33,443 nt of DNA. Source: SIAJ01 sp036266155. Lineage in GTDB: Bacteria > Planctomycetota > Planctomycetia > Gemmatales > Gemmataceae. Below are positions 1 to 8,675 of the stretch, piece after piece (the stretch's first letter is position 1; every line of letters starts with the position of its first letter). The DNA lies in contig DATANR010000052.1 in assembly GCA_036266155.1 (NCBI GenBank), forward strand, positions 1 through 33,443. The letters run 5' to 3'. Below the pieces are notes generated by a model. The model saw only the letters and a list, made by a program, of their open reading frames with translations, was not told the origin of the DNA and did no database searches. The position numbers were made by a program, and so were the translations under genes.

Positions 1-23
1 ACCACCGGTAGCTGGACTCTGCC

Positions 24-186
24 CGACTCCGGAGGAGTCGCGGAAGGTCGCCGCGACTGATACGTCGATCGTCTCCGCCACCGGCGTTCTGCGACCCGTT
101 CCGGGTCGATCCGTATATCTGTCTCGCTTTCCAGTGGTCGAGTTGACGCTCGACCACCAGCTACTGTCTGCGATCCCTCCGGGATC
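24..186. repeat. Cluster of four short perfect hairpins
   Basis: Four perfect small palindromes lie within 165 bp: 24-40 (CGACTCC, loop GGA), 92-108 (CGACCCG, loop TTC), 134-157 (GTGGTCGAG, six-base loop) and 172-186 (GATCCC, loop TCC). Their stems differ in sequence, so this is not one tandem repeat, but three of the four have a three-base loop. No U-tract follows any of them, so a rho-independent terminator is unlikely. They lie downstream of the Hsp70 gene that ends at 394. The function is unknown: a REP/MITE-like element or a structured RNA are both possible. Confidence 0.6.
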
Positions 187-393
187 AATACATCCTCGCA
201 CCTGGCGACGACGGCACTTAACTGGTTCGATGGCAAAGATTTCAGATCACGACCAACGGTAGAGTTACCGCGCATTCATTGCGTTTCATTACATTCAAAC
301 GGGAATTTGTCTGATTTTCTTGGTTGATTCTGGAAAAGTAGAATTCGTCTGGAACAGGGGTGGGGCGCGCGGCCAGAGGAATCCTGGCGGCGC
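187..393. other. Non-coding gap, no gene seen
   Basis: Together with the hairpin cluster this makes a gap of about 390 bp with no credible reading frame. The part from about 215 to 350 is more AT-rich than the flanking genes. I see no clear promoter, tRNA or repeat in it. Confidence 0.5.
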
Positions 394-2265
394 TTACGCG
401 TCCTCCAAATAGAAGAGCACATCCGCCAGCGCGTTCGACGCCGATTCGACCTTGCTCCAGTTCCGGTCTTCCAACGACGTCCGCAGGTTGCCGATCAAGC
501 GGTCGAGTTCGGCCTGATCTTCCGCGGAGGCCTTGGCGTGCAAGCGCTCCGCCTTTTCCAACAGCGCGCGCGCTTGCACGGCCTCGCGCTGACCTTCGCG
601 GGGGCCGGTGTCCAACAGCGGCATCGACGCCGACCCGCCGTCGCCGTCCAGTTCAAGGCCGGACACGGTTTCGGCTTCCACTTCGTCGAATTCGCCTTCA
701 CCCTCGATCTCGCCCTCCGGCTCATCCGGAAAACTGTCACGCCAGAGCTGTTCGAGTCGGGCCGTGGCCGCATCGCGTTCGTCGCGTTCGAAGCGGGCGA
801 GCGCGTTGTCGATGGTGATGTGCTTGACCAGCCCCGTCGCCTTCTCGCGGGCCGAGACCTTGAGCACGCCGTCGAGCGTCAGATCGAGTTGCACGACGAT
901 CGGGTTGCCGGCGGGCATCTTGCCGAGGCCCTCGATCAGGAACATGCCGACCTGTTGGTTGCGGCGCACGTCGTCGCTTTCGCCTTGATAAACGTCGACT
1001 TCGACCTTGGCCTGATTGTCCATGACCGTGCGGAACACTTCCGAGCGCGACGCGGGCAACGGCGTGCCGCGGCGAATGATCGGCGTGAAGCGGAACTCGA
1101 AGCCGCCACCGAAGAAGTAGTCGCCGACCGACGGGTCGAGTGTCTTGATGCCGAGCGAGTGCGGCGTGATGTCGACCAGCACGGCGCCGACCGATTCGCC
1201 CGCGATCATGGCCGCCTGAACGGCCGCGCCCATCGCCACGCACAGGTCCGGGTTGATGTCCTTGCGTGCCGGCCGGCCGAGCCGTGATTCGAGCAGGTCG
1301 CCGATCATCGGCGTCCGCGTGCTGCCGCCGACGAGGACCACGCGATCGATTTGTGCGGCCGTCAAATGTGCGTCATCGAGAGCCCGTTGCACGCAATCCA
1401 TCGTCCGATCGATGAGCGGGCGAATGAGGTCTTCGAACTCGCCGCGACCGACCTCGATTGACATGTGCAGCGGCACGCTGTCCTTCTCGGCGATGAACTC
1501 CTCCTCGACGCGCGTGAACGCATGATCCGACAGTTGCCGCTTGGCCGCCTCGGCAGCACGCAGTACACGCGCCTTCGACGTGCGGTTCTCGCGGAGATCG
1601 AGGCGGTGCTGTGTTTGAAAGTGATCGCAGAGATGCTTCAGCAGCAATTCGTCAAAATCGTCGCCGCCGAGTTGCGTGTCGCCGTGACTCGCGAGAACCT
1701 CGACCACGCCGCCTTCGGCACGCACCACGGACACGTCGAACGTGCCGCCGCCCAGGTCGTAGACGAGGACATTCATCCCCGATGTCTGATCGGGATCGTA
1801 CACGAGCGCGGCCGCGGTCGGCTCGTTGAGAATGCGAACGACTTCAAGGCCCGCCATCTGCCCGGCTTCAATTGTCGCCTGGCGCTGGGCGTCGTTGAAG
1901 TACGCGGGAACCGTGATGACCGCCTTCGCGACGTCGCGGCCAATCGCCTTTTGAGCGCGATCCTTGAGAGCGCGCAGGATCATGGCCGAGATTTCCTGCG
2001 GCCGATACTCCTGATCGCCGAGCGGGAACTTGAGATCCTGCCCCATCTTGCGCTTGATCGACTTGATGGTTCGATCCGGGTCAAGCGCATACTGGTTGCG
2101 CGCCGCTTTGCCGACGAGCAGGCGGCCGTCCTCGGCTAGACCGACGAATGACGGCAGGATCGGGTCGCCATCATCGCCTAGCAGAACGCGCGGCTTGCCA
2201 TCCTCGACGACGGCGACTTCGCTGTTGGTCGTGCCCAGGTCGATGCCGATGATGAGGTCTGCCAT
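394..2265 (-). CDS. Hsp70-family chaperone (DnaK/HscC-like paralogue)
   Basis: An ATP-dependent cytoplasmic foldase of 623 aa. The nucleotide-binding domain covers about residues 4-355, with phosphate-1 motif IGIDLGTTNSE (6-16), Lys71 at the catalytic lysine position, phosphate-2 motif DLGGGTFD (170-177) and adenosine motif VLVGGSTRTPM (310-320). The interdomain linker and substrate domain start near VLVDITPHSLGI (362-373), with a small insertion at about 376-390. The usual long helical lid is reduced: an acidic low-complexity linker (about 513-545) leads to a short helical tail. The C-terminus LFYLEDA does not resemble that of housekeeping DnaK. The ATG is preceded by AAGGA about ten bases upstream. 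It is last in the operon after TPR, J and GrpE-like genes, which suggests a specialised Hsp70 rather than the main DnaK. Family certain; the paralogue role is inferred. Confidence 0.93.
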   Translation of the reverse strand: MADLIIGIDLGTTNSEVAVVEDGKPRVLLGDDGDPILPSFVGLAEDGRLLVGKAARNQYALDPDRTIKSIKRKMGQDLKFPLGDQEYRPQEISAMILRALKDRAQKAIGRDVAKAVITVPAYFNDAQRQATIEAGQMAGLEVVRILNEPTAAALVYDPDQTSGMNVLVYDLGGGTFDVSVVRAEGGVVEVLASHGDTQLGGDDFDELLLKHLCDHFQTQHRLDLRENRTSKARVLRAAEAAKRQLSDHAFTRVEEEFIAEKDSVPLHMSIEVGRGEFEDLIRPLIDRTMDCVQRALDDAHLTAAQIDRVVLVGGSTRTPMIGDLLESRLGRPARKDINPDLCVAMGAAVQAAMIAGESVGAVLVDITPHSLGIKTLDPSVGDYFFGGGFEFRFTPIIRRGTPLPASRSEVFRTVMDNQAKVEVDVYQGESDDVRRNQQVGMFLIEGLGKMPAGNPIVVQLDLTLDGVLKVSAREKATGLVKHITIDNALARFERDERDAATARLEQLWRDSFPDEPEGEIEGEGEFDEVEAETVSGLELDGDGGSASMPLLDTGPREGQREAVQARALLEKAERLHAKASAEDQAELDRLIGNLRTSLEDRNWSKVESASNALADVLFYLEDA

Positions 2266-2291
2266 GATATGAGAGTCCTTCCTTTTGCATC

Positions 2292-2358
2292 GGCGAGCGG
2301 AGCCATGTCAGCGGCCCGATGATGACATCATCGGGGTGCTTACGCACCTCCGCTCGCC
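2292..2358. repeat. Palindromic gene-end repeat, copy A
   Basis: An imperfect inverted repeat with arms of about 33 bases starting GGCGAGCGGAG and meeting at GATGATG-A-CATCATC. Its right end abuts the GrpE-like stop codon, and it fills most of the 92-bp gap before the Hsp70 start. The outer 11 and inner 9 arm bases match; the middle is divergent. The same family recurs at 8676-8753 and 27633-27711. Inside an operon transcript it would form a large hairpin upstream of the Hsp70 ribosome-binding site. Confidence 0.8.
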
Positions 2359-3224
2359 TATCGCGCCACTTTCACTTGAGCGTAGCGAAACACCACCTCG
2401 CCGCGCAGGTAGCCGCGGCGGACTTCTTCGACGACTTCATTGGCCGGCCGACCAGTGTTGCCGGCGACTTCGACCACTTCCATCAGCTCCGGATCGAATG
2501 CTTCACCGACGACCGCAATCGGCTCGAGCCCCGACTGGGCGATGATCCGGTCGATGCGGGCCAGGCTCATTCGATAGCCGGCAATCAGGCCGTCGAACGA
2601 GGAGCGAACCAGCTTGGCGGCTTCAGTGGTGCGCTGCTGTCGGGCTTTGATTTGATCGAGCACCGTCTGTATTTCCGGGCGCCGCTGAAGCTGTGGGACG
2701 GACGCGCCGAATAGTCGCCACCAGAAGCCCGGCCGGAGGTTCGGGGCTCCGGCTTCGATCATCGCAGAGAAATCAGGCACTTCTGCACCAGCAGTCCACT
2801 CGTCGAGCGGTTCGTCGATGGCTTTCCGTTGCTTCTCGGCTTGTCGAAGCGCCAGGACGAGGTTGTCGTACACATCGACAATGCCCTTGAGCAGTGGTCC
2901 GGCTTCGTCTTCGGCGGCCTCCGGTCGATCGCGCAGCTCGTCGACCGTGCTTTCCAGTTGTTTGAGCGCCGCCGCGTTCTGTTCCATCGACGTGCGCGAC
3001 GCTTTCGTCTGGAGGTTGACCTCATGCCGGAGGGCGGTGAACTGCGCGACGAGCGTATGCAGGTCGACCGCGGGCGGTTCGGTCGCTGGCGATGGGACGG
3101 CGGCGACGTCGGTCAGCCAGACGCGCAAGTCGGCCAACACCCGCTCGACGGTCTCCGGCGTCAGCGCGGCTTCTGCATGTGAAGCAGGGCTTGCAGGCCA
3201 ATCCGGCGACGCGGGGTCCGACAT
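2358..3224 (-). CDS. GrpE-like nucleotide exchange factor
   Basis: 288 aa, longer than typical GrpE (about 190-200 aa). The C-terminal 60 residues have the GrpE beta-domain pattern: GLEPIAVVGEAFDPELMEVV, then a V(V)EEVRRGYLRG-x-VVFRYAQVKV ending. A helical, coiled-coil-prone region at about 60-135 (alternating hydrophobics, ESTVDELRDR) precedes it, as expected for the GrpE dimer stalk. The N-terminal 50 residues are Pro/Ala-rich. The ATG at 3224 is supported by GAGGAG six bases upstream. The start lies 64 bases inside the J-domain gene, so translational coupling is likely. Its probable role is ADP release from the neighbouring Hsp70. The low-similarity middle (about 140-215) may be an insertion specific to this paralogue. 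Confidence 0.85.
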   Translation of the reverse strand: MSDPASPDWPASPASHAEAALTPETVERVLADLRVWLTDVAAVPSPATEPPAVDLHTLVAQFTALRHEVNLQTKASRTSMEQNAAALKQLESTVDELRDRPEAAEDEAGPLLKGIVDVYDNLVLALRQAEKQRKAIDEPLDEWTAGAEVPDFSAMIEAGAPNLRPGFWWRLFGASVPQLQRRPEIQTVLDQIKARQQRTTEAAKLVRSSFDGLIAGYRMSLARIDRIIAQSGLEPIAVVGEAFDPELMEVVEVAGNTGRPANEVVEEVRRGYLRGEVVFRYAQVKVAR

Positions 3225-3454
3225 GCCGTCTCCTCGATCAATTCCTCGATGCCGTCGCGCTTCCCTTGCTCGAACAATCGGTGGCGCACGCGCGCGTCGA
3301 GGTCTTTGAGCCGCTCGTAGGCGGCCCGAATCCTGGCGAAGCGATCCGGATGCCGTTCCGGTGGGAACTCGCGTACGAGTTCCAGATAACGCCGGCGAAT
3401 GGTGTCGTCGTCGGCATCGTGCGCGACACCGAGAACATGGTATGGGTCGTTCAT
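3161..3454 (-). CDS. Minimal J-domain (DnaJ-like) co-chaperone
   Basis: 97 aa. It starts at the ATG at 3454, because the longer upstream frame overlaps the TPR gene and reads as basic low-complexity sequence. The N-terminus MNDPYHVLGV matches J-domain helix I. HPD is present in REFPPERHPDRFARIRAAYE, but the loop to helix III is very short, so the J-domain is compact (about 60 aa). The remaining 35 residues are a basic tail with no G/F region, zinc finger or substrate-binding domain. It should stimulate the partner Hsp70's ATPase without carrying clients itself. It starts 8 bases after the TPR stop and overlaps the GrpE-like gene by 64 bases, so it is clearly part of the operon. Confidence 0.85.
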   Translation of the reverse strand: MNDPYHVLGVAHDADDDTIRRRYLELVREFPPERHPDRFARIRAAYERLKDLDARVRHRLFEQGKRDGIEELIEETACRTPRRRIGLQALLHMQKPR

Positions 3455-3462
3455 TGGCGGTC

Positions 3463-5745
3463 TCACCAGTCCAGTTCGCGGTGGAACCAGAACTTCAGGT
3501 CCGGGGTCAGCTTTAGGCGCTCGTCGAGCAGTTCCTGCACGCGGCGATAATGGCCGTCCTCGGCGTCGTCGATCAGTTGTTTCGTCCGCATATAGAGTCG
3601 ACCGGCATTGACGTTGACGCGGTCGGTACGCGACTTCGATTGGATGGCTTCGGCCATGAAAAACGGGAAAAAGGCGTTGAGTTGAAAGCGATAGTGGGCC
3701 TGCTCCCCGAGATGGCGGAGAGCCTTCCAAGATTTGGAGCGTTTGAGCGACAGCCCGAGCCGCACGAGATCATCTTCGTTGAGGTCGCCCGTGGTTGCCG
3801 CCATGACGCGCTCGACAATCTTCTTCTCTTGCGTCTTCAATCCGCGGTACGGGACGGGTTCCTGACGGTATTGATCGAGAGCTTCTAAAAGAGCGATCAA
3901 CTCGCTCACCGAAACCGGACCGGCGAGGCCGTCGGCAAACGCTGTTTGATAGGGCCCCAGGACGGGCTTCTTCAACTTCAGCCGCGAACCCTCGACCATG
4001 ATCCGATAGGCTCCCGCCAGCTTCGCGTTCGGGGCATTCAACAGCAAATCGCGATGCGTTTGGAACGCCGCCAGGTCGCCGGCCCGCAATTCGATCGCGG
4101 CTTGAATCGCGATTACAGCGAGCGACTGGCTGCCGCCCGCGAGATCGCCGGCCTCGCGCAAGCCAGCACGCGCAGCCTCGAAGTCACCCGTCTCCGCGAG
4201 TCGCCGAGCCGCATTGAGCGAAAGCCGGGCCGCCTGTTGACGCAATTCGCGATCGAGCGGATTCGCAGCCAGCGCCCGTTTGAGCACCTCGTGCGCCTTG
4301 ACCATCTCACCCAGGCTCTCGTACAGCCGGGCGGCCGCTTCAAGAATGGGTAAATGATTGGGAAACCGCGTCAACAATTGATCGGTCATCGCGACCGCTT
4401 TGTCCGGCTTGCCATCTAACTCGCGGAGCATCTCGAGGGCCGGGGCCGGCCAATCGGGCGCCAGTTCGCCGGCGCGCTGGAAACACGTCTCGGCCGACGG
4501 CTTAAGCGGCTTCCGCGCCGGTTTGCCGCGACGTACGTTGCGATCGAAGAACGAGAAGAAGTCGTCGAAGTCGTCTTCCTCGTCGTCGCCTTCGTTGTCG
4601 ATCCAATCGCGCGCCAAACGGCCCATGCGTTCGAGAACGAGTGCGCGCGCCCGATTTGCCTGGTCGCCCGGCCAGCGATTCGGCGTCTTGGCGATCCATT
4701 CCTCGTATTTCGCCCAGAAGCCATGAGCCATGTCGAGCCGGCCCATCTGCTCCATGACCAGCGCTTGCAATCGATAGAACTGCGGGTCGTCCGTCGGCGG
4801 GCCGAAGATGCGGTTGTAACGCGGCAAATCCTCCGGCTGGCCGCCCGAGAGAAGGGACCAATAGATGGCTGACGCCAGTCGCGGCACCAAATCGGGGACG
4901 AGGCGCTTCATCTCGGGTGCGAGGACACGAGCCGTCTCCAGCGCCGCCGGGATCATGTCCTCGTTCGCGAGTTGCTTGCGCAATCGGCGAAGCGTTTCGT
5001 TCATGCCGCCAGCAAGTTGATCGGCCTGCTGCGCGACGATCGGGACTCGGTTCGCCGGAAGCGTTGCAGCAAACGACTTGTCGACAGACATCCGAAACGG
5101 AGCGGCCAGCCGAGCCGGCAAGCGATCGGACGACAGGCGTGACCAATTCTCCAGCGCCCGCGGCGTATCGTTCGCGGTCCATGCGATGAGGCCGCGCAGC
5201 AGAAGTTTCCATTCGAGATATGGCGACGACAGCCCGATGCTGCTCAAGGCTTCGCGCGCCGGTTCATCGCGGCCGGCCTGGTAGTCGGCAAAGGCTATGC
5301 GGACCAATTCAAAGCCCGGTCGCAGGTCCGCGGGCAACAGATCCTTGCCACCGGGCCCTTCGCGGATGGCTCGGTCGACGATATGGCCCAGAATGCGCGG
5401 CCGGGCGGTCGTGCCCGGAACTTTTTCGAGCAAGCGCAATGCTTGTCCATGATCACCGAGATCGGCCCTCAGCTCGGCGAGCTTTTCCAGCCAGGCCGGC
5501 TCGTTGACGACGAGTTGCTCGGCGTCATTCAGAAGCCCGTGCGCCTCGCGGAAATTGCCCCGCTCAACGATCGGTGCTGCCGCGGCGAGATAGCAACGCT
5601 TGAGCAGGTCGAGCGCTTCGGGGCCGGGCACATCGCGTGCGCGTTGCTTGGCGAACTGCAGCGCCTCGGCATGCCGGCCGGCACGGAGGCTGCCTTCCGC
5701 TCGTCGCGCCAATGAGGCAATCGCTGCTTTGGCCACGAGGTCCAT
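3463..5745 (-). CDS. TPR-repeat protein heading the Hsp70 operon
   Basis: 760 aa, Ala/Leu/Arg-rich and almost wholly helical, with degenerate tetratricopeptide repeats. Examples are the segment around GRHAEALQFAKQRARDVPG (about 24-42) and the more canonical pair around residues 440-520 (NHLPILEAAARLYESLGEM, then AHEVLKRALAANPLD). A very acidic patch (DNEGDDEEDDFDDFF, about 383-397) divides it into two helical halves. No signal peptide or membrane segment is seen. GGAG lies directly against the ATG at 5745, so initiation may instead be at the GTG three codons later (5736), which has better spacing. It is first in the operon with J, GrpE and Hsp70 genes. I infer a scaffold or client-docking role; the sequence shows no enzymatic motif. 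Confidence 0.8.
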   Translation of the reverse strand: MDLVAKAAIASLARRAEGSLRAGRHAEALQFAKQRARDVPGPEALDLLKRCYLAAAAPIVERGNFREAHGLLNDAEQLVVNEPAWLEKLAELRADLGDHGQALRLLEKVPGTTARPRILGHIVDRAIREGPGGKDLLPADLRPGFELVRIAFADYQAGRDEPAREALSSIGLSSPYLEWKLLLRGLIAWTANDTPRALENWSRLSSDRLPARLAAPFRMSVDKSFAATLPANRVPIVAQQADQLAGGMNETLRRLRKQLANEDMIPAALETARVLAPEMKRLVPDLVPRLASAIYWSLLSGGQPEDLPRYNRIFGPPTDDPQFYRLQALVMEQMGRLDMAHGFWAKYEEWIAKTPNRWPGDQANRARALVLERMGRLARDWIDNEGDDEEDDFDDFFSFFDRNVRRGKPARKPLKPSAETCFQRAGELAPDWPAPALEMLRELDGKPDKAVAMTDQLLTRFPNHLPILEAAARLYESLGEMVKAHEVLKRALAANPLDRELRQQAARLSLNAARRLAETGDFEAARAGLREAGDLAGGSQSLAVIAIQAAIELRAGDLAAFQTHRDLLLNAPNAKLAGAYRIMVEGSRLKLKKPVLGPYQTAFADGLAGPVSVSELIALLEALDQYRQEPVPYRGLKTQEKKIVERVMAATTGDLNEDDLVRLGLSLKRSKSWKALRHLGEQAHYRFQLNAFFPFFMAEAIQSKSRTDRVNVNAGRLYMRTKQLIDDAEDGHYRRVQELLDERLKLTPDLKFWFHRELDW

Positions 5746-5818
5746 CTCCGGGGAATCGGCGTCGTTTCCCTATCATATTCGCCGTTCGCCGCGATCCCAC
5801 GTTGCAGAATTTTTCCCC
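5746..5818. promoter_or_regulatory. Divergent intergenic region, presumed promoters
   Basis: Only 73 bp separate the leftward chaperone operon from the rightward 950-aa gene, so promoters for both presumably lie here or just inside the flanking genes. I cannot point to unambiguous -35/-10 boxes, heat-shock CIRCE elements or a sigma-32-like site. Confidence 0.35.
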
Positions 5819-8671
5819 ATGAGCGACCGCCAGCGCCTGCTGCTTTCTCCCTATCGGCTGCCGACGAATCACCAGGTCTATCTGAATGAAGACGAGATGG
5901 CGACGTGGCTCAACGGCTACGCGGTGTTGTGGCATCCGGCTCTCTTGATCGGCGGCGAACGCCCGCCGCGCGTCGATTCGGCCTACGACCACGAACAACC
6001 GACCGCGGGCCGCGTGTATGTCCTCCCCGAGTCGCCACCGCAGTTCTTGCCGGACGACTGGCCGGACCGCGTGCGGACGACGGGCGCCTTGCGCTTGCCG
6101 GCTCACACGGATCGCGACCTGACCGTTCGCGCGATGATCGACGCCGTCCGTGAGTTCGGCCAAACCGAAGAAGGCCGCGATCACTTCGGCACGCCGGAAC
6201 AACAAGCGCTCCTCGACCTGTCCGCTGATCGCATCCGCCCCTTCGCCGGGCTCGGCGTCGGCTATTTGATGGTCGACTCGCTTTTTGAAGCGATGGACCA
6301 CGAGCGCCTCCTCGACGTCGCCGGCTTCTGGAGCGACATTCACGAAGGCGTGAAGGCGCTGCTCAAGCCGGGAGCTCACGAAGAAGTCGACACACACTTG
6401 CGAAGTGCGGCCGCGAAGCTTCTCTCCGCGCGCGAGGTGCTCTATTCCGTCAACATCCATCTACTCGACGTCTGGCATCTGACGGAAGACAAGCTCGATG
6501 CCGCGCCGCCCGCCGCGTTCCAGGTCGGCACGCCGCTCAATCTGATGGCGACCGGCCGAGCATTGGAACGGCTCGCGGAACAGCATCCCGAGCGCGTGGC
6601 CGCGATTCGCGCCAAGCTCGACGAGGCAATTCAGCCGGCGATTCTCGAGATCATCGGCGGCGTCTACCGCGAGCGTGAGGATGCCATTTTACCGGTGGAA
6701 TCGCAGCTCTGGAACTTGCGGAAAGGGCGAGCCGCGGCGCGCGATGCCCTCGGCGCCAATGTCGAAGTGCTCGCCCGCAAGCGCTCGGCGAACCATCCGC
6801 AGATTCCAGCGTGGGTGCAGGTGTCCGGCTTGCGGCGTGCGTTGCTCGTTTCATTCGACGGAGCCGTCACGCCGAACCATCGCGCGACGGTGGTCAACTG
6901 GTCGAGCCCCGATGGCAAGTCGATCGACGCCTTCACCCGCGTGCCCGCATCGGCACACAAGGCCGAGACGTTTTTTAATCTCGTCTACACGCTGCACCAG
7001 TCGATCACGCAGGACTCGGCGCCAACGCTGGCGATCCTCCATCAAGGGGACGTCGACAACCCGGTCTACGATGATTGGCTGGCCCTGAGCAAGCTTGGCC
7101 CCGTACTCGGCGAATGGACGACCTTTTCGCGCTATTTCAGCGACGCCCTCGCGGGCGAATACGTCGGCACCGCTAACCCGGACGACTTTTTTGCTGATTA
7201 CCTCGAAGAGCGGACCAACGCCCACCGGCCGGATCCTGTCAGTGCATCGGCGACGCTGGCTCGGAGTCGCCGGCGACTTGATGCCGCGTGGACGTTCGCG
7301 GCAATCCATCGCTCCTTGAGTGCGGTTGCACCGTCGGAAGAAGAGGCCGTAGCTATCGTGCAACTCAGGCGCACGGAGGACGAGCTGGAAACCGCGGGCC
7401 TCGATCCTTTACCAACGGAGGAACATGCTCTGCGATTCGCACCGGAAGAATCGTGGGCGAAGAAGCTCGCCGACCGGCTGCAAGCGCGGTCCGCCGACAA
7501 CCAGCCCGGCTTCATGCTGCTGAATCCGTGCGCCTTCACGCGCCGTGTGGCGCTCGAACTCGACGGTGTCACAGGTCCGGTCGCCGTCGAAGGACCGCTC
7601 AAGGCCGCGCAAATCGATGCGGACAAGGCCCGTATCGTCGCCGAGGTCCCGCCGCTCGGGTTCGCATGGATTCCCTCGAAAGGTACCGCCGCCGCGCCGA
7701 AGCCGCGCATCCGCATGGCGGACGGCAACACGGTGCGCAATGAGTTCTTCGAAGCCGAGATCGATCCGGCCACCGGCGGCCTGAAGGCGTTTCGCGACAC
7801 CAAGACGCGTGTGCCGCGCATCGGCATGCAACTCGTCTACAACCCCGGCAGCCGGACCGAAGGAACGTCGGTCAAGATCACCCACAACGGGGCCGCGCTT
7901 GGTGAGATCATCAGCGAAGGGCTCATTTTCAACGAGCAGAATGAGGAGCTAGCCAACTTCCGCGTGCGGCTGCGTGCTTGGCTCACGCGGCCCGTGCTCG
8001 ACATGCGCATCGAGATTGAGCCGAAGCATGCCCCGACGGGTTATCCGTGGCATTCCTACTACGGGGCCCGCTTCGCCTGGCGCGACGACCGCACGGCCAT
8101 CTTGCGCGGCGTCAACGGCCTAGCCATGCAGACGACGCATTCACGACCAGTGTCGCCGGACTTTATCGAACTGAAGCTCGGCAAGCCAGGCACCACGATC
8201 CTGACCGGCGGCTTGCCGTTTCATCAGAAACAAGGCGCGCGGATGCTCGACGTGATCCTCGTTCCCGAGGGCGAACAGGCGAAGACCTTCGACCTGGGTC
8301 TGGCGCTCGACCGCGACTACCCGATGCAGGCGGCCGTCGGCATGATCTCGCCGCTCGCCGTGGTGCCGACGACGAAGGGGCCGCCGCACATCGGACCGAC
8401 AGGCTGGCTGTTCCATGTCGATTCGCCGAATCTATTGCTGATCAACCTGCGACCGGTGGCCGACGGATCGCGCGGTTTCATCGCGACATTCCAGGAAACG
8501 AGCGGCGTCCACGGCGGTTCGGCCGAGTTGCGTTGCGTCCGCGATCCCGCCGGCGCGGTGATGGTCGACGGCGACGATCAAGCGACGAACGGCCTGACCG
8601 TGATCGGCGATGCCGTACGACTGGACTTCGCGGCAGGGGAACTGTTTCGGGTGAAAGTGGATTTGGGGTGA
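5819..8671 (+). CDS. Large protein with GH38-like C-terminal region
   Basis: 950 aa from the ATG at 5819; the longer frame from 5600 runs into the opposing TPR gene. The C-terminal region from about residue 639 begins VRNEFFEAEIDPATGGLKAF and continues through a Trp/Tyr-rich beta-sandwich (GYPWHSYYGARFAWRDD near 740). This is the style of the C-terminal domain of family 38 alpha-mannosidases. The N-terminal 600 residues look like a cytoplasmic alpha/beta plus helical region (LWHPALL, GFWSDIHEGVKALL), but I do not see the canonical GH38 catalytic motifs with certainty. There is no signal peptide. It may act on mannosides or another glycan. The family link is moderately supported; substrate and activity are not. 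Confidence 0.6.
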   Translation: MSDRQRLLLSPYRLPTNHQVYLNEDEMATWLNGYAVLWHPALLIGGERPPRVDSAYDHEQPTAGRVYVLPESPPQFLPDDWPDRVRTTGALRLPAHTDRDLTVRAMIDAVREFGQTEEGRDHFGTPEQQALLDLSADRIRPFAGLGVGYLMVDSLFEAMDHERLLDVAGFWSDIHEGVKALLKPGAHEEVDTHLRSAAAKLLSAREVLYSVNIHLLDVWHLTEDKLDAAPPAAFQVGTPLNLMATGRALERLAEQHPERVAAIRAKLDEAIQPAILEIIGGVYREREDAILPVESQLWNLRKGRAAARDALGANVEVLARKRSANHPQIPAWVQVSGLRRALLVSFDGAVTPNHRATVVNWSSPDGKSIDAFTRVPASAHKAETFFNLVYTLHQSITQDSAPTLAILHQGDVDNPVYDDWLALSKLGPVLGEWTTFSRYFSDALAGEYVGTANPDDFFADYLEERTNAHRPDPVSASATLARSRRRLDAAWTFAAIHRSLSAVAPSEEEAVAIVQLRRTEDELETAGLDPLPTEEHALRFAPEESWAKKLADRLQARSADNQPGFMLLNPCAFTRRVALELDGVTGPVAVEGPLKAAQIDADKARIVAEVPPLGFAWIPSKGTAAAPKPRIRMADGNTVRNEFFEAEIDPATGGLKAFRDTKTRVPRIGMQLVYNPGSRTEGTSVKITHNGAALGEIISEGLIFNEQNEELANFRVRLRAWLTRPVLDMRIEIEPKHAPTGYPWHSYYGARFAWRDDRTAILRGVNGLAMQTTHSRPVSPDFIELKLGKPGTTILTGGLPFHQKQGARMLDVILVPEGEQAKTFDLGLALDRDYPMQAAVGMISPLAVVPTTKGPPHIGPTGWLFHVDSPNLLLINLRPVADGSRGFIATFQETSGVHGGSAELRCVRDPAGAVMVDGDDQATNGLTVIGDAVRLDFAAGELFRVKVDLG

Positions 8672-8675
8672 GTTT

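Noticed and set aside
3455..3730. N-terminal extension of the J-domain protein
   Set aside because: It overlaps the end of the TPR gene and reads as basic low-complexity sequence; the J-domain starts exactly at the ATG at 3454.
5600..5818. N-terminal extension of the 950-aa protein
   Set aside because: The extension overlaps the opposing TPR gene and reads as Ser/Arg/Ala-rich shadow sequence; MSDRQRLLLSPYRLP at 5819 is a natural start.
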